Source: Pseudobacteriovorax antillogorgiicola
GTDB lineage: Bacteria; Bdellovibrionota_B; Oligoflexia; Oligoflexales; RGVZ01
DNA length: 64,000 nucleotides
Direction: 5' to 3'
Assembly (NCBI GenBank): GCA_945865565.1
Contig: CAMBEK010000008.1
Span: forward strand, 1-64,000
Below the pieces are notes generated by a model. That model made no database searches and was not told where the DNA came from. It worked only from the letters and a program-made list of their open reading frames with translations. The translations under genes were made by a program, and so were the position numbers. Of the stretch, positions 27,227 through 36,223 are shown in pieces. Within the stretch, counting starts at the first letter, position 1; each line of letters begins with the position of its first letter.

Positions 27227-27375
27227 GACCCAAGAAATAGCTTTTTCGAGGGCGTATCATCGAGGGACATCTGTTGTCATGAGTGCCTTCGGCGAACCAA
27301 ATGCGAGAAGGCGCGTAAATTCACAGTAAGATCTTTGGCTTCAGTCAGAGGTGCGTCCACTTAAAGGGGGCAGTT
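26369..27375. mobile_element. Insertion sequence with terminal inverted repeats, transposase damaged
   Basis: Left end AACTGCTCCCTTTTAGTG (26370-26387) and the reverse complement of the right end AACTGCCCCCTTTAAGTG (27358-27375) match at 16 of 18 positions. The flanking bases TCTGAT occur at 26363-26368 and again at 27376-27381, compatible with a 6-7 bp target duplication. The duplication includes the helicase TGA. Between the ends lies one minus-strand transposase with a zinc-ribbon and helix-turn-helix N-terminus. The family (IS1/IS1595-like) is inferred from protein layout, not from a database. Confidence 0.75.
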
Positions 27376-27425
27376 TCTGATGGATACGCCGTTAAGCAGG
27401 TAAAGGCACCTTGAGCAATTTAAGC

Positions 27426-27439
27426 CAATGATATCATTG
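27426..27439. promoter_or_regulatory. Palindrome upstream of the RCC1-kelch lipoprotein
   Basis: CAATGATATCATTG is a perfect 14-bp palindrome in an AT-rich stretch between the insertion sequence and the large lipoprotein gene, 82 bases before its ATG. It could be an operator, but no regulator is known for it and it may be chance. Confidence 0.3.
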
Positions 27440-27521
27440 TGAATTTATGGAAACCAACCAAAACCCACCTTTAAATCCTTTAACTCCTCAATTTTAATCA
27501 GAAAAATCCGATGTCTAGATT

Positions 27522-30500
27522 ATGAGGTTAGTTGAATCCACGATTCGTAAAGGTTCGTTTGGCTGCGTATTTTGCGCCGCGATGGCAAGCTTTTTTTCGG
27601 GTTGCGAGCTGGCGGGCCCAGCCTCAGTGAAGCCAATAATTATTAGAGGAGCTCCACTCGGGGCATTGGTCTCTCCAGAGGACATCGACCGTGTTGCAGC
27701 CCTTATGCCTGCGGAGAATTCTTGGGTAAACGGAAATTCTTCAGCAGTCGTGAACGTGAGTGGCACATGCATCACAGATTCCGTCGCCACAAGAATCGAA
27801 GTCATCGCGGCAAGCATTTCGATCAGGCTCATGTGTAATAAAATTACAGACGAGTTTTCCACGACCGTTAATTTGACCGATATACCAGACGGTCCAGTGA
27901 CCATGTCCATTGAATATCTCAACAACCTTGTCAGCACTGCGCCGATCTACATACTGCAGCGGACGATCGTCAAGGATATTGTTCCACCGCCGACCTTTTC
28001 GATTCCCTCTAATTTTTATGAAGAAAATCACATGATCAGTTTTTCGGCGGACCCTGTCAGTCAGGTCAGCGATGAAGCGGCACTTTATCGTTTTACCATG
28101 ACTCCCGTTGGCGGCGGTGCAGTCGTTGGTCCGATCGAATCGACGACCTCAAGTATCTCGGTGGCCTCCTTGACCGTCGATACAACGTACACCGTCACCG
28201 TCACAAAGATTGACTCTGCGGGGAACGAAACGCCTGCAGCGAACAGCGGAACCTTCACAAAAACCGATACCGATCCACCGGTTTTCACGTCTCTTCCATT
28301 AAGTGCCGACGCGCTGGATGGTTACATCAATTTCGCTGAAAAAGACGGAACATCCTCTCTGGTTGGATTTCCCGTGGCCTCCGGCCAGACTTTGATCCAG
28401 TACGGCGTCGGATTATCTTCCATCGCGTGTTCCGCCATGTCCTTCGGACCGGTACCCCCAACCGCTGCCAGTTTGCCCGCCAGCGATGGCAATTATAAAA
28501 TCTGCGTGAAACTTCAAGACGCCGCGGGCAATACCACCTACGGATCTGCCGCAATGGTCCGCGACACGCTGGCCCCGGTCGTGACCCTTACATCAACATT
28601 TCCGGCGTCACCGGCGAGCACACGACGACCAAGGATCCTTGGCTCCGTAGATTCCGTGTCGACCGTGACGCTCTATAACGATTTGGGATGCCTTACGGCA
28701 ATCTCGCTTGACTTGAACGGAACAGGCGCAGCAAACGCGGCCCTCGCGTCACCAGGCATCGCCGTCACCTCCGATGTGAATTTGAATGGAACCACCAATA
28801 TTTATGCGTCGGCCACCGACTTGGCCGGAAATACGTCGTCCTGTATGGCCACACCAATCTCTTTCGAGCATGATGACACCCCCCCCGTCTTTACATCCTT
28901 GGCCCTGGACGATGTGGCGTCCGACGGCTACATTAATAATGCAGAAAAAACGGCGTCGTCGGCGCTGGCAAATACCCTAGTGGCATCCGGCAACACATCG
29001 ACTGATTATGTGGCCGGACTATCAATCGTGGCCTGTTCCAGCATGACATTTGCGTCAGTTGTTCCTGCGGCGTCGTCGTTATCCAGCGATGGCACTTATA
29101 AAGTTTGCGTTAGGCTTCGTGATGACGCGGGCAATACCACCTATGGTTTTACCAGTTCCTTTCAGCGAGACATTGTCGCCCCAACCGTTGATGCAGGGGG
29201 AAACCTTAGTATCTCGTCTGCATCGGCGGCGACCAACAACGGTGCGTCAGCCTCAGGATACTCCAGTTTGTTATGGAGCAATCAAAGCACGAGTGTGGGA
29301 GCCATCACATTCAGCTCTGGCAGCTCTCTCGCCAATACCGTGCTGCCAGATACGAATGGAACGTACACACTGCGCCTTACGGCATCTGATGCCGCGGGAA
29401 ATTCTGCATCCGATGACCTGACGTTGACTTGGAGTGGACTCAGTGGCGGCGGTGGCGGTGGCAGTGGCAGCGGAAGCTCAATCACGTCGTTAAGCCTCGC
29501 CAGGATCTCCTCAGCAAATCCAGGGCACATGTGCGCCATAGTCAACGGCGGCGTCAAATGCTGGGGCGAGGGGCCACTTGGCAACGGAAATTATGACATA
29601 GCCCTAGGGGGTGGTGCAGGAGGCTTTACGCGTTCGACCATCCCGGTCACGGCCATCGCAGCGAATAGCGGCGTTACGGACCTTGCCCTTAGCCAAAACC
29701 ACGCCTGCGCGGTTGCGAACGGCGGGCTTAAATGCTGGGGTTGGGATTTACACCATGAAGTCGGGGACAGCGGAGCCAACTTTCTGGACACTTACCACGA
29801 ACAGACTGGCAGGACTACCCCCTACCAAACCATCCCCGAAAACAGCGGCGTCACCAAGGTCGTGCTTTCTGTGTATTTTAGTTGCGCCGTCGTCGACGGT
29901 GGGGTCCAGTGCTGGGGCGATAACTGGTACGGGCAGGCCGGCTTCGGAAAAACCGGGACGAGCGTCCCGATGGTCGCTTGGGTTGATACACCAGTTACGG
30001 CGATTGCATCGGGCAGCGGCGTCACAGACTTGGCCGTCAGCCTGGAATCCGTCTGCGCCCTGCTTGGCGGAGAATTGAAATGCTGGGGTCGCAACGACTT
30101 TGGCCAGATCGGAAATTTCAGAGACACCAATGGCGATCTGGCCCATGTGGCGTCTCCCGTCACGGTGATCAGTTCTGGAGTGAGCGCTTTTGCATTGGGC
30201 GACCTTCATACGTGCGCCATCGTTAGCGGGGCGGTGAAGTGTTGGGGTGACAATAGCCGTGGACAAGTCGGAAACAGCTCTTCCACGGCACTTTTTGATT
30301 CGCCAACAGCAACATCGATTACCAGTGGCGCGACCGGTCTGTCCCTTGGGCCTGATTATTCCTGTGCTGTGGTCAGCGGCGGCGTGAAATGTTGGGGATC
30401 AAATTCCTCCGGCAACCTCGGGGATGGCACTACGACCGATCGAAATGCGCCAGTGGATGCCATTGCGGCTTCGTCGGGCGTTACCTCAGTTCAGGCCACA

Positions 30501-31904
30501 GCCCTTTATGGTATCTCGCAAAATGTTGCCACCACATGTGCCATTGTTTCCGGCGGACTTAAGTGCTGGGGCAACAACCCGGGAGTCATCGAAAGTAATC
30601 CGCCGACAACAAATCCCGTCGAAGTCTTCGGTGCCAACTCCGGGGTTCAAAGCGTCGCCATCAGTAGCAGCATGTCTTCCTATCTAGTTAACTGCGCCGG
30701 TTTGAGCAATTCCGTTCGATGTTGGGGCAACAATGGGACAGGAATCTTGGGCGATGGAACCATGAACAGCAGTGTAACACCGAGGGTTGTAAACCTGTCT
30801 TACGCCTCGACAACCACAGACTCTGCGCCGGGCGGACGCCATAAGCATACGGCGATAGCAACTTCTACCGAAATGATCGTGTGGGGTGGGTTCGGGCCTG
30901 CAGGCTCGGGAGACGGAGTCTTGCAAACTGGGGGGCGTTACAATTTTGCGACGGGAACTTGGTCGCCAACATCGACCGGCACCCACGTGCCATCGGCTCG
31001 CATCAATCATACGGCGGTCTGGACCGGTAGCCAGATGGTTGTGTTTGGCGGATGGGACTACGCCGCGTCGCCCACCTATTTCGCCAACGGGAGTCGCTAC
31101 CTTTCAACAACGGACACCTGGTCCGCAATGTCTGATATGAATGCGCCTTCTGTTCGACGGGATCATATTTCAGTTTGGACGGGCAGCAAGGTCATCGTTT
31201 GGGGCGGGTATGGTTTGGATTTGGGAACAAATTCCTATGCCTATTTGTCGGACGGAGGCCTTTACGACCCGGCGCTGGATAGTTGGACTGCCATGACGGC
31301 CCCACCGGCAAATTTTAATGGGCGCGAGGGCGCGTCTTACGTTTGGACGGGCAGCAAATTAATCGTCTGGGGCGGGTATGGCTACAACCCGGATTCCTCG
31401 ACGTATGAATATTTCAATGATGGAGCCATATATGATCCGGCGGCTGGGTCCTCTGGATCATGGACCTCGATGGGGGGTTCGCCTCCCTCCGGACGTTACC
31501 TGGCCAGTGCCGTTTGGACCGGCACGGACTTTATCGTCTGGGGGGGCCGTTACGGTGCCGGAAGCAATGATTACTACACCGACGGCAGAAAATACAATTT
31601 GAGCACGGGCATTTGGACCGCTATTTCCGATGCTGATGCGCCTGAGGCGCGCACCGGGCAATCAACGGTTTGGACCGGCACCGAGATGCTCGTCTACGGC
31701 GGTGGGGCCGAATCGACATATACGGAAAGTGGATCCGCCTATAACCCATCGACGGACCGATGGTCCCCCATTGGATGGGGCAATGGAAGTTCGGCGCGCG
31801 ATTGGGCGACTGGTGTCTGGGACTCAATCAACAAACAGGCGTATTTCTGGGGCGGTGCCGAAGGGTCCCTGTATCACAACAGCGGGGATATTTACTCACC
31901 CTAG
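27522..31904 (+). CDS. Giant lipoprotein with Ig-like, RCC1 and kelch-like repeats
   Basis: 1460 residues. A basic N-terminus leads to FFSGC, a plausible lipobox, so likely anchored to the outer membrane. Two ~100-residue segments (DPPVFTSLPLSADALDGYIN... near 245 and PPVFTSLALDDVASDGYIN... near 455) are clear internal duplicates ending in DxAGNTTYG. A GGGGGSGSGSS linker follows. Residues ~665-1085 hold about eight RCC1-like blades (GGVKCWGxNxxGxxG), and ~1110-1450 about seven kelch-like units (IVWGGYG). Both repeat types predict beta-propellers, so this is probably a surface interaction protein. Ligand unknown. The only start nearby is the ATG used. Confidence 0.85.
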   Translation: MRLVESTIRKGSFGCVFCAAMASFFSGCELAGPASVKPIIIRGAPLGALVSPEDIDRVAALMPAENSWVNGNSSAVVNVSGTCITDSVATRIEVIAASISIRLMCNKITDEFSTTVNLTDIPDGPVTMSIEYLNNLVSTAPIYILQRTIVKDIVPPPTFSIPSNFYEENHMISFSADPVSQVSDEAALYRFTMTPVGGGAVVGPIESTTSSISVASLTVDTTYTVTVTKIDSAGNETPAANSGTFTKTDTDPPVFTSLPLSADALDGYINFAEKDGTSSLVGFPVASGQTLIQYGVGLSSIACSAMSFGPVPPTAASLPASDGNYKICVKLQDAAGNTTYGSAAMVRDTLAPVVTLTSTFPASPASTRRPRILGSVDSVSTVTLYNDLGCLTAISLDLNGTGAANAALASPGIAVTSDVNLNGTTNIYASATDLAGNTSSCMATPISFEHDDTPPVFTSLALDDVASDGYINNAEKTASSALANTLVASGNTSTDYVAGLSIVACSSMTFASVVPAASSLSSDGTYKVCVRLRDDAGNTTYGFTSSFQRDIVAPTVDAGGNLSISSASAATNNGASASGYSSLLWSNQSTSVGAITFSSGSSLANTVLPDTNGTYTLRLTASDAAGNSASDDLTLTWSGLSGGGGGGSGSGSSITSLSLARISSANPGHMCAIVNGGVKCWGEGPLGNGNYDIALGGGAGGFTRSTIPVTAIAANSGVTDLALSQNHACAVANGGLKCWGWDLHHEVGDSGANFLDTYHEQTGRTTPYQTIPENSGVTKVVLSVYFSCAVVDGGVQCWGDNWYGQAGFGKTGTSVPMVAWVDTPVTAIASGSGVTDLAVSLESVCALLGGELKCWGRNDFGQIGNFRDTNGDLAHVASPVTVISSGVSAFALGDLHTCAIVSGAVKCWGDNSRGQVGNSSSTALFDSPTATSITSGATGLSLGPDYSCAVVSGGVKCWGSNSSGNLGDGTTTDRNAPVDAIAASSGVTSVQATALYGISQNVATTCAIVSGGLKCWGNNPGVIESNPPTTNPVEVFGANSGVQSVAISSSMSSYLVNCAGLSNSVRCWGNNGTGILGDGTMNSSVTPRVVNLSYASTTTDSAPGGRHKHTAIATSTEMIVWGGFGPAGSGDGVLQTGGRYNFATGTWSPTSTGTHVPSARINHTAVWTGSQMVVFGGWDYAASPTYFANGSRYLSTTDTWSAMSDMNAPSVRRDHISVWTGSKVIVWGGYGLDLGTNSYAYLSDGGLYDPALDSWTAMTAPPANFNGREGASYVWTGSKLIVWGGYGYNPDSSTYEYFNDGAIYDPAAGSSGSWTSMGGSPPSGRYLASAVWTGTDFIVWGGRYGAGSNDYYTDGRKYNLSTGIWTAISDADAPEARTGQSTVWTGTEMLVYGGGAESTYTESGSAYNPSTDRWSPIGWGNGSSARDWATGVWDSINKQAYFWGGAEGSLYHNSGDIYSP

Positions 31905-31938
31905 AAATGCAGGAGCATCATCGCGACCTGGCCCGATC

Positions 31939-32523
31939 CTAGTACAGCTCTGGAAATAAATTTCGCTCGATGAGTTCCATAAAAGTATGGATCACCTTGA
32001 TATGAAGCTCCTGCACCCGGTCCGCGTATGGACCACCTGGCGTGCAGACATCAACATCGGCCAGTGAGCCGATAACGCTGCCAGGATGGCCCGTCAAAGC
32101 AATGACCTTCATGCCGCGTTCCCGCGCCGCATCGACCGCGCGTTTGACGTTTTTGCTCGAGCCACTCGTGCTGATGGCAAGAAGAACGTCACCCGGGCGA
32201 CCGTGGGCCTCGATGTAACGTGAAAAAATAAACTCGTATCCGTAGTCATTGCCAACACAAGAAATATGGCTGGCATCGCTGATGCTAATGGCCCGCACCG
32301 CAGGACGGTCCTTACGATATCGTCCTGTCAACTCCTCTGCAAAATGCATGGCATCGCACATGGAGCCGCCATTACCACAGCTATAAAGGCATCCACCCTG
32401 ACGCAACGACGACACCATCAACTCAGCCGCCTTTGCGACTGCCGACAAGGCCTCATCGTTTCGGCGCAAAGCATCGAGTGCACGCGCCGCCTCGTCCATG
32501 GTCACCCGAATGTGCTCAAGCAT
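31939..32523 (-). CDS. gmhA: Phosphoheptose isomerase (SIS domain)
   Basis: Converts sedoheptulose 7-phosphate to heptose 7-phosphate for LPS inner core. SIS-domain motifs: LYSCGNGGSMCDAMHFAEELTGRY, ISCVGNDYGYEFIFSRY, LLAISTSGSSKNV, and VQELHIKVIH, which contain the family's usual metal and substrate residues. 194 residues, normal length. Its ATG at 32523 overlaps the ugd stop as TGATG, so the two are coupled. No other heptose genes are seen in the window. It converges with the RCC1-kelch gene. Confidence 0.92.
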   Translation of the reverse strand: MLEHIRVTMDEAARALDALRRNDEALSAVAKAAELMVSSLRQGGCLYSCGNGGSMCDAMHFAEELTGRYRKDRPAVRAISISDASHISCVGNDYGYEFIFSRYIEAHGRPGDVLLAISTSGSSKNVKRAVDAARERGMKVIALTGHPGSVIGSLADVDVCTPGGPYADRVQELHIKVIHTFMELIERNLFPELY

Positions 32524-33923
32524 CACTTGGCACCCGCGTTGCGAGAATTACTCTGGGAATCAGGACGCCCAACGCACTCGTAATGAAAACCAGCCTCGGC
32601 CAAAGACTTAAAGGGATATTGATTACGCAGGTCAAAGACGACTGGTGTGCGCAGCAAACCGCGAATGCGCGACCAAGAAGGGCGCTTATACTCGGGCCAC
32701 TCCGTCAACAGAACCAGAGCATCGGCACCGTCAAGTGCCTCGTATGCCTCATCGACATAAGATATCTGCGATTCCTTCATGCCGGCCTGCACCCAAGCAC
32801 GACCGAAGGTTTTACTGGCGACCGGATCGTGGGCAACGACTTCGGCTCCCCAATTGACCAGAGCCGAAAGAATTGTCAACGCAGGAGCCTCACGCACATC
32901 GTCCGTTCCAGGCTTGAAGGCGAGCCCCCAAATTGCAATCTTGCGCCCCTTCAGATCGCCACCGAAATGACTGTGGATCTTGCGTGCCACATGCATCTTC
33001 TGAAGCTTATTCGTATGGCTCACGGCTTTGAGAACTGTGAGTTCGCAATCATTTTGGCGCGCGGTGCTGAGGAGAGCCTCAACATCTTTTGGAAAGCATG
33101 AACCACCGTACCCGGGTCCCGCATAAAGAAACTTTTTGCCAATGCGCGGGTCCGATCCAATCCCGCGACGGACATCATCAATATTTGACCCAACCAATTC
33201 GCAAAGGCGGGAAAGCTCGTTCATGAAGCTGATCCGCGTCGCGAGCATCGCGTTTGCAGCATATTTGGTCATTTCACTGGAACGCAGCTCCATCACTTGC
33301 AGCCGAGATGGGTCGTCTTGAATGAAGGGGGCATACATTTCATGAAAAATTGCAGCCGACTCATGATCCGTAACACCGGTGACAATGCGGTCCGGCTTCA
33401 TGAAGTCCTCAATGGCCGTGCCTTCTTTCAAAAACTCAGGATTGGAAGCAACCCGCACCCAAGGCTTCACATTGGCGGAACCATGCGACCCGGCAGGAAA
33501 ACGCTTCAAAAGCTCCGCGTCGATTGTGGCTGCAACCATGTCGCAAGTGCCAACGGGAACTGTGGACTTCACCACAACCAAAAGCGGCCCATCAACCAAT
33601 TTACCGATTTCAGTGGCAACGGCCTTGACGTAACGCAGGTCTGAAGAACCGTCTTCACCTTCCGGTGTTCCCACTGCGATGAATACTGCGGAAGAACCAG
33701 TGAGGGCTTCCGAAAGCTTGGTCGTAAATTGCAAACGTTCATGGCCGGCATTGCGTTTCAACAATTCATCGAGGCCCGGCTCGTAAATTGGTGGGACATT
33801 GTCACGCAGCATCGCAATCTTCGAGGCGTCGGTGTCGACACAAATCACGTCATGCCCAACCTCGGCAAAACAGACGCCAGTAACAAGACCAACGTATCCA
33901 GAACCAACCACAGTCAATTTCAT
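32523..33923 (-). CDS. ugd: UDP-glucose 6-dehydrogenase
   Basis: Oxidises UDP-glucose to UDP-glucuronate for surface polysaccharides or lipid A changes. Start at 33923 (MKLTVVGSGYVGLVTG), preceded by a purine-rich GGAGAAG; the track start at 34037 adds an unlikely extension. Rossmann motif GSGYVGLVTG, catalytic GYGGSCFPKD, and KPGTDDVREAP are visible. 466 residues, normal length. Forms a two-gene unit with gmhA, both feeding cell-envelope sugars. Confidence 0.93.
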   Translation of the reverse strand: MKLTVVGSGYVGLVTGVCFAEVGHDVICVDTDASKIAMLRDNVPPIYEPGLDELLKRNAGHERLQFTTKLSEALTGSSAVFIAVGTPEGEDGSSDLRYVKAVATEIGKLVDGPLLVVVKSTVPVGTCDMVAATIDAELLKRFPAGSHGSANVKPWVRVASNPEFLKEGTAIEDFMKPDRIVTGVTDHESAAIFHEMYAPFIQDDPSRLQVMELRSSEMTKYAANAMLATRISFMNELSRLCELVGSNIDDVRRGIGSDPRIGKKFLYAGPGYGGSCFPKDVEALLSTARQNDCELTVLKAVSHTNKLQKMHVARKIHSHFGGDLKGRKIAIWGLAFKPGTDDVREAPALTILSALVNWGAEVVAHDPVASKTFGRAWVQAGMKESQISYVDEAYEALDGADALVLLTEWPEYKRPSWSRIRGLLRTPVVFDLRNQYPFKSLAEAGFHYECVGRPDSQSNSRNAGAK

Positions 33924-34154
33924 TGGACTTCTCCAGAGGTAACGAATCCAGCGATGGTATTCAGGCAACCAGCAAAAAGAAAGCACTTTTCGGCAGTTTT
34001 CAGGGACTTGGAGGTTGCCACGGGCGTGCTGGCCCAAGAAGGTTCAGAGGCAGGCTATCCAGACCCGCCCCGTCCGGTGATATCATTTAGAAATCAGAGA
34101 GTTCCGGACGATTGAAGCGACAATCAAGGCCACATGAATGCCTGAAGGCGCACC

Positions 34155-35057
34155 ATGACTAACGATAAAACAATCATCGCAACCCCAGGTTCGATGAACC
34201 TATTCAGTTCGCCCAAGCGCAATAGCGCAAGCCTGACGCGCTTGCACGGCGATGTCTTCAAGCGCCATCCCCTGACCCCGGCTGAATCCACCATCGGGCG
34301 CGCAACCGATTGCACGGTCGTCATCCAAGAGCCAAGCGTTTCCCGTAAACACGCAAGAATCCTCATCAGCGGAGAATTGGCGGAAGTCGAAGACCTTGGC
34401 AGTTCTAACGGCACTTTCGTAAATGACCAGAAATTATCCGGACCATTGGCCATCAAGCACCGGGACCATGTCCGCTTTGGCAACGTTTTGATGCGCTTCA
34501 ACGCCTACGAGGATCTCGAAACCATCTGCGAGGACGAAGGTTGGAGCCGCTCGGTTGTTGATGCAGGAACGCAAATTTTCAACAAGCGCTATTTGCTGGA
34601 CAACCTGGACGCTGAAATCAAGTTCAGCCGCAGCAGCACACGCACCCTTTCCCTCATTTCATTCGATTTGGATTTCTTCAAAAAGGTGAATGACACTTAC
34701 GGGCACAATGCCGGCGATCATATTTTGCGAGAGACCGCCAATGTCGTTAAAAATGTTGTCCGCAAGGACGACATCTTTGGACGCTTCGGAGGCGAGGAAT
34801 TCCTGATCATCCTGCCCAACACGCCAGTCAAAAAGGCGACTGAACTCGCCGAGAGAATTCGCGCCGCCGTCGATTCTCATCCATTCATGGTGACCGACGA
34901 AAAGGGCCAACAGCTGCAACACCACCAAACCCTGTCCTTGGGCGTTGCGGAACTTGCCGCCAGTCACAACCTGGCCACTGATTTTCTTGAGATCGCTGAC
35001 CAGAGGCTCTACCAGTCAAAACAAGGTGGACGCAACCGGGTTACCTCTGCCACTTGA
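34155..35057 (+). CDS. FHA-GGDEF diguanylate cyclase
   Basis: 300 residues. An FHA phosphothreonine-binding domain (~45-115: STIGRATDCTVVIQEPSVSRKHARI, LGSSNGTFVND) is fused to a GGDEF domain (~135-295: FDLDFFKKVNDTYGHNAGD, then RFGGEEFLIILP). The active-site GGEEF is intact, and an RxxD product-inhibition site (RKDD) sits five residues upstream. So it is predicted to make c-di-GMP under feedback control and to respond to Thr-phosphorylated partners. This links it logically to the kinases and PP2C at 5-19 kb and to the PilZ proteins. Soluble. ATG at 34155. Confidence 0.93.
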   Translation: MTNDKTIIATPGSMNLFSSPKRNSASLTRLHGDVFKRHPLTPAESTIGRATDCTVVIQEPSVSRKHARILISGELAEVEDLGSSNGTFVNDQKLSGPLAIKHRDHVRFGNVLMRFNAYEDLETICEDEGWSRSVVDAGTQIFNKRYLLDNLDAEIKFSRSSTRTLSLISFDLDFFKKVNDTYGHNAGDHILRETANVVKNVVRKDDIFGRFGGEEFLIILPNTPVKKATELAERIRAAVDSHPFMVTDEKGQQLQHHQTLSLGVAELAASHNLATDFLEIADQRLYQSKQGGRNRVTSAT

Positions 35058-35070
35058 GGCAGGAGAATTT

Positions 35071-35700
35071 ATGAAAGAGGGACTAATGAAACAGAATTCA
35101 AATTCACGACGCATCATGTTCACCCTCTGTGTCGCATTCATTCCCCTGCTTGGCGCAGGATGCGTTACTGGATCTGCAGCGAAAACCAAGGTCGAAATGC
35201 TGCCGACCATCGAACAGGATGAAGACTACGAGAATGCCTTGCGCAAAGCGTCACGCTCTACATCAGTCAGCCGGGATTTTGAGACCAAATACACCATTGA
35301 AGCCACCTACCTGTCGCCGGAATTCCGATCAGCATTTGCACGACGCGCCGAACGCTTTACCAAAAACAAGATGCATTTCCTTGAAGAATCCTCGGGCAAA
35401 AGTGCCTTTTTTGTCAGCTTGTTCTCACCAGACTCCAGAGTCGATGACCTCGCCGACCAGGATCATTGGACCATCCAACTGACCTCGGCAGACAAGCCCT
35501 TGCGCCCCGCATTCGTTCGTCGCCTTGCGGACAAGGATCGCTGGAAAAATTTCTTTCCAGGGGTCAATCGCTGGTCGGCCGAATACATGGTGGTTTTCGA
35601 TATCCCGTCACGCTCTACAGACAGTCCGGAGATGGCGGCAGGCAATCAAATGCAGGTTCAATTCACGAATCCGGATGCTGATGTAACAATGACCTGGTAA
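35071..35700 (+). CDS. Lipoprotein, unknown function
   Basis: 209 residues from the ATG at 35071 (AGGAGAATTT upstream); an ATG at 35086 is an alternative. The signal ends in LLGAGC, a clear lipobox. The mature part is a mixed alpha/beta domain with no recognised motif: DHWTIQLTSADKPLRPAFVRRL and WSAEYMVVFDI. It follows the diguanylate cyclase after 13 bases and is probably cotranscribed. Confidence 0.75.
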   Translation: MKEGLMKQNSNSRRIMFTLCVAFIPLLGAGCVTGSAAKTKVEMLPTIEQDEDYENALRKASRSTSVSRDFETKYTIEATYLSPEFRSAFARRAERFTKNKMHFLEESSGKSAFFVSLFSPDSRVDDLADQDHWTIQLTSADKPLRPAFVRRLADKDRWKNFFPGVNRWSAEYMVVFDIPSRSTDSPEMAAGNQMQVQFTNPDADVTMTW

Positions 35701-35719
35701 TTCCAGGCAGGAGGACTGC

Positions 35720-36214
35720 ATGTCACGTCTGCGCTATGGCGACTTCATGGTCGAAATTGCGGACCTTGCTACAGATATCCTGGACGACATCCGCCAGCAG
35801 ACGGCGTACTACCGTGCGAGCGTCTATAAAAGCGAAGCGATCAGCACCATCCAACGCCGCGTTGATAATTTGGCCTTCATAAGCCGGATTCTAAAGGACG
35901 ACGCTCTCGCCGAATGCGTGAGCGATTATCGCGCCACCGAGAGCCATTCACGCCCTGCCGCCAATCCAGGCAATCATCACGAAGAGGCCGTTCAGTCCGG
36001 GGAGTGCCTTGTGACCATGCGGGTCATGCGCCTGCTGTTTGACGCAAGCAAAGTTATCGAAAGCATGCGCGCAGAGGCCCGTGCACACGGCTCCGAAGGA
36101 AACGACTCCAACCAAACCCGCAGGATTTCCACGACGATCACGCGTCACCGCCGCGACTTGCTCGCCATGAGCCGGCAGGGTTCGCGATCATGGTCGTTCC
36201 TGCAGTCTCTCTGA
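35720..36214 (+). CDS. Small helical protein, unknown function
   Basis: 164 residues, unrecognised. The ATG at 35720 has AGGAGGACTGC just upstream, a strong ribosome site. It is predicted mostly helical and charged (LATDILDDIRQQTAYYRASVYKSEAISTIQRRVD) with no signal peptide, transmembrane helix or lipobox. It lies between the lipoprotein and the membrane peptidase, with short gaps, so an operon is likely. The C-terminal ~30 residues are Arg/Ser-rich. Confidence 0.6.
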   Translation: MSRLRYGDFMVEIADLATDILDDIRQQTAYYRASVYKSEAISTIQRRVDNLAFISRILKDDALAECVSDYRATESHSRPAANPGNHHEEAVQSGECLVTMRVMRLLFDASKVIESMRAEARAHGSEGNDSNQTRRISTTITRHRRDLLAMSRQGSRSWSFLQSL

Positions 36215-36223
36215 CACGTCGAC

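Noticed and set aside
26369-27521. Phage or defence-island boundary at the insertion sequence
   Set aside because: Only one damaged insertion sequence is present; no integrase, capsid, restriction or nuclease system genes are adjacent.
32433-33101. 222-residue plus-strand ORF inside ugd
   Set aside because: Antisense of UDP-glucose dehydrogenase; no independent evidence.
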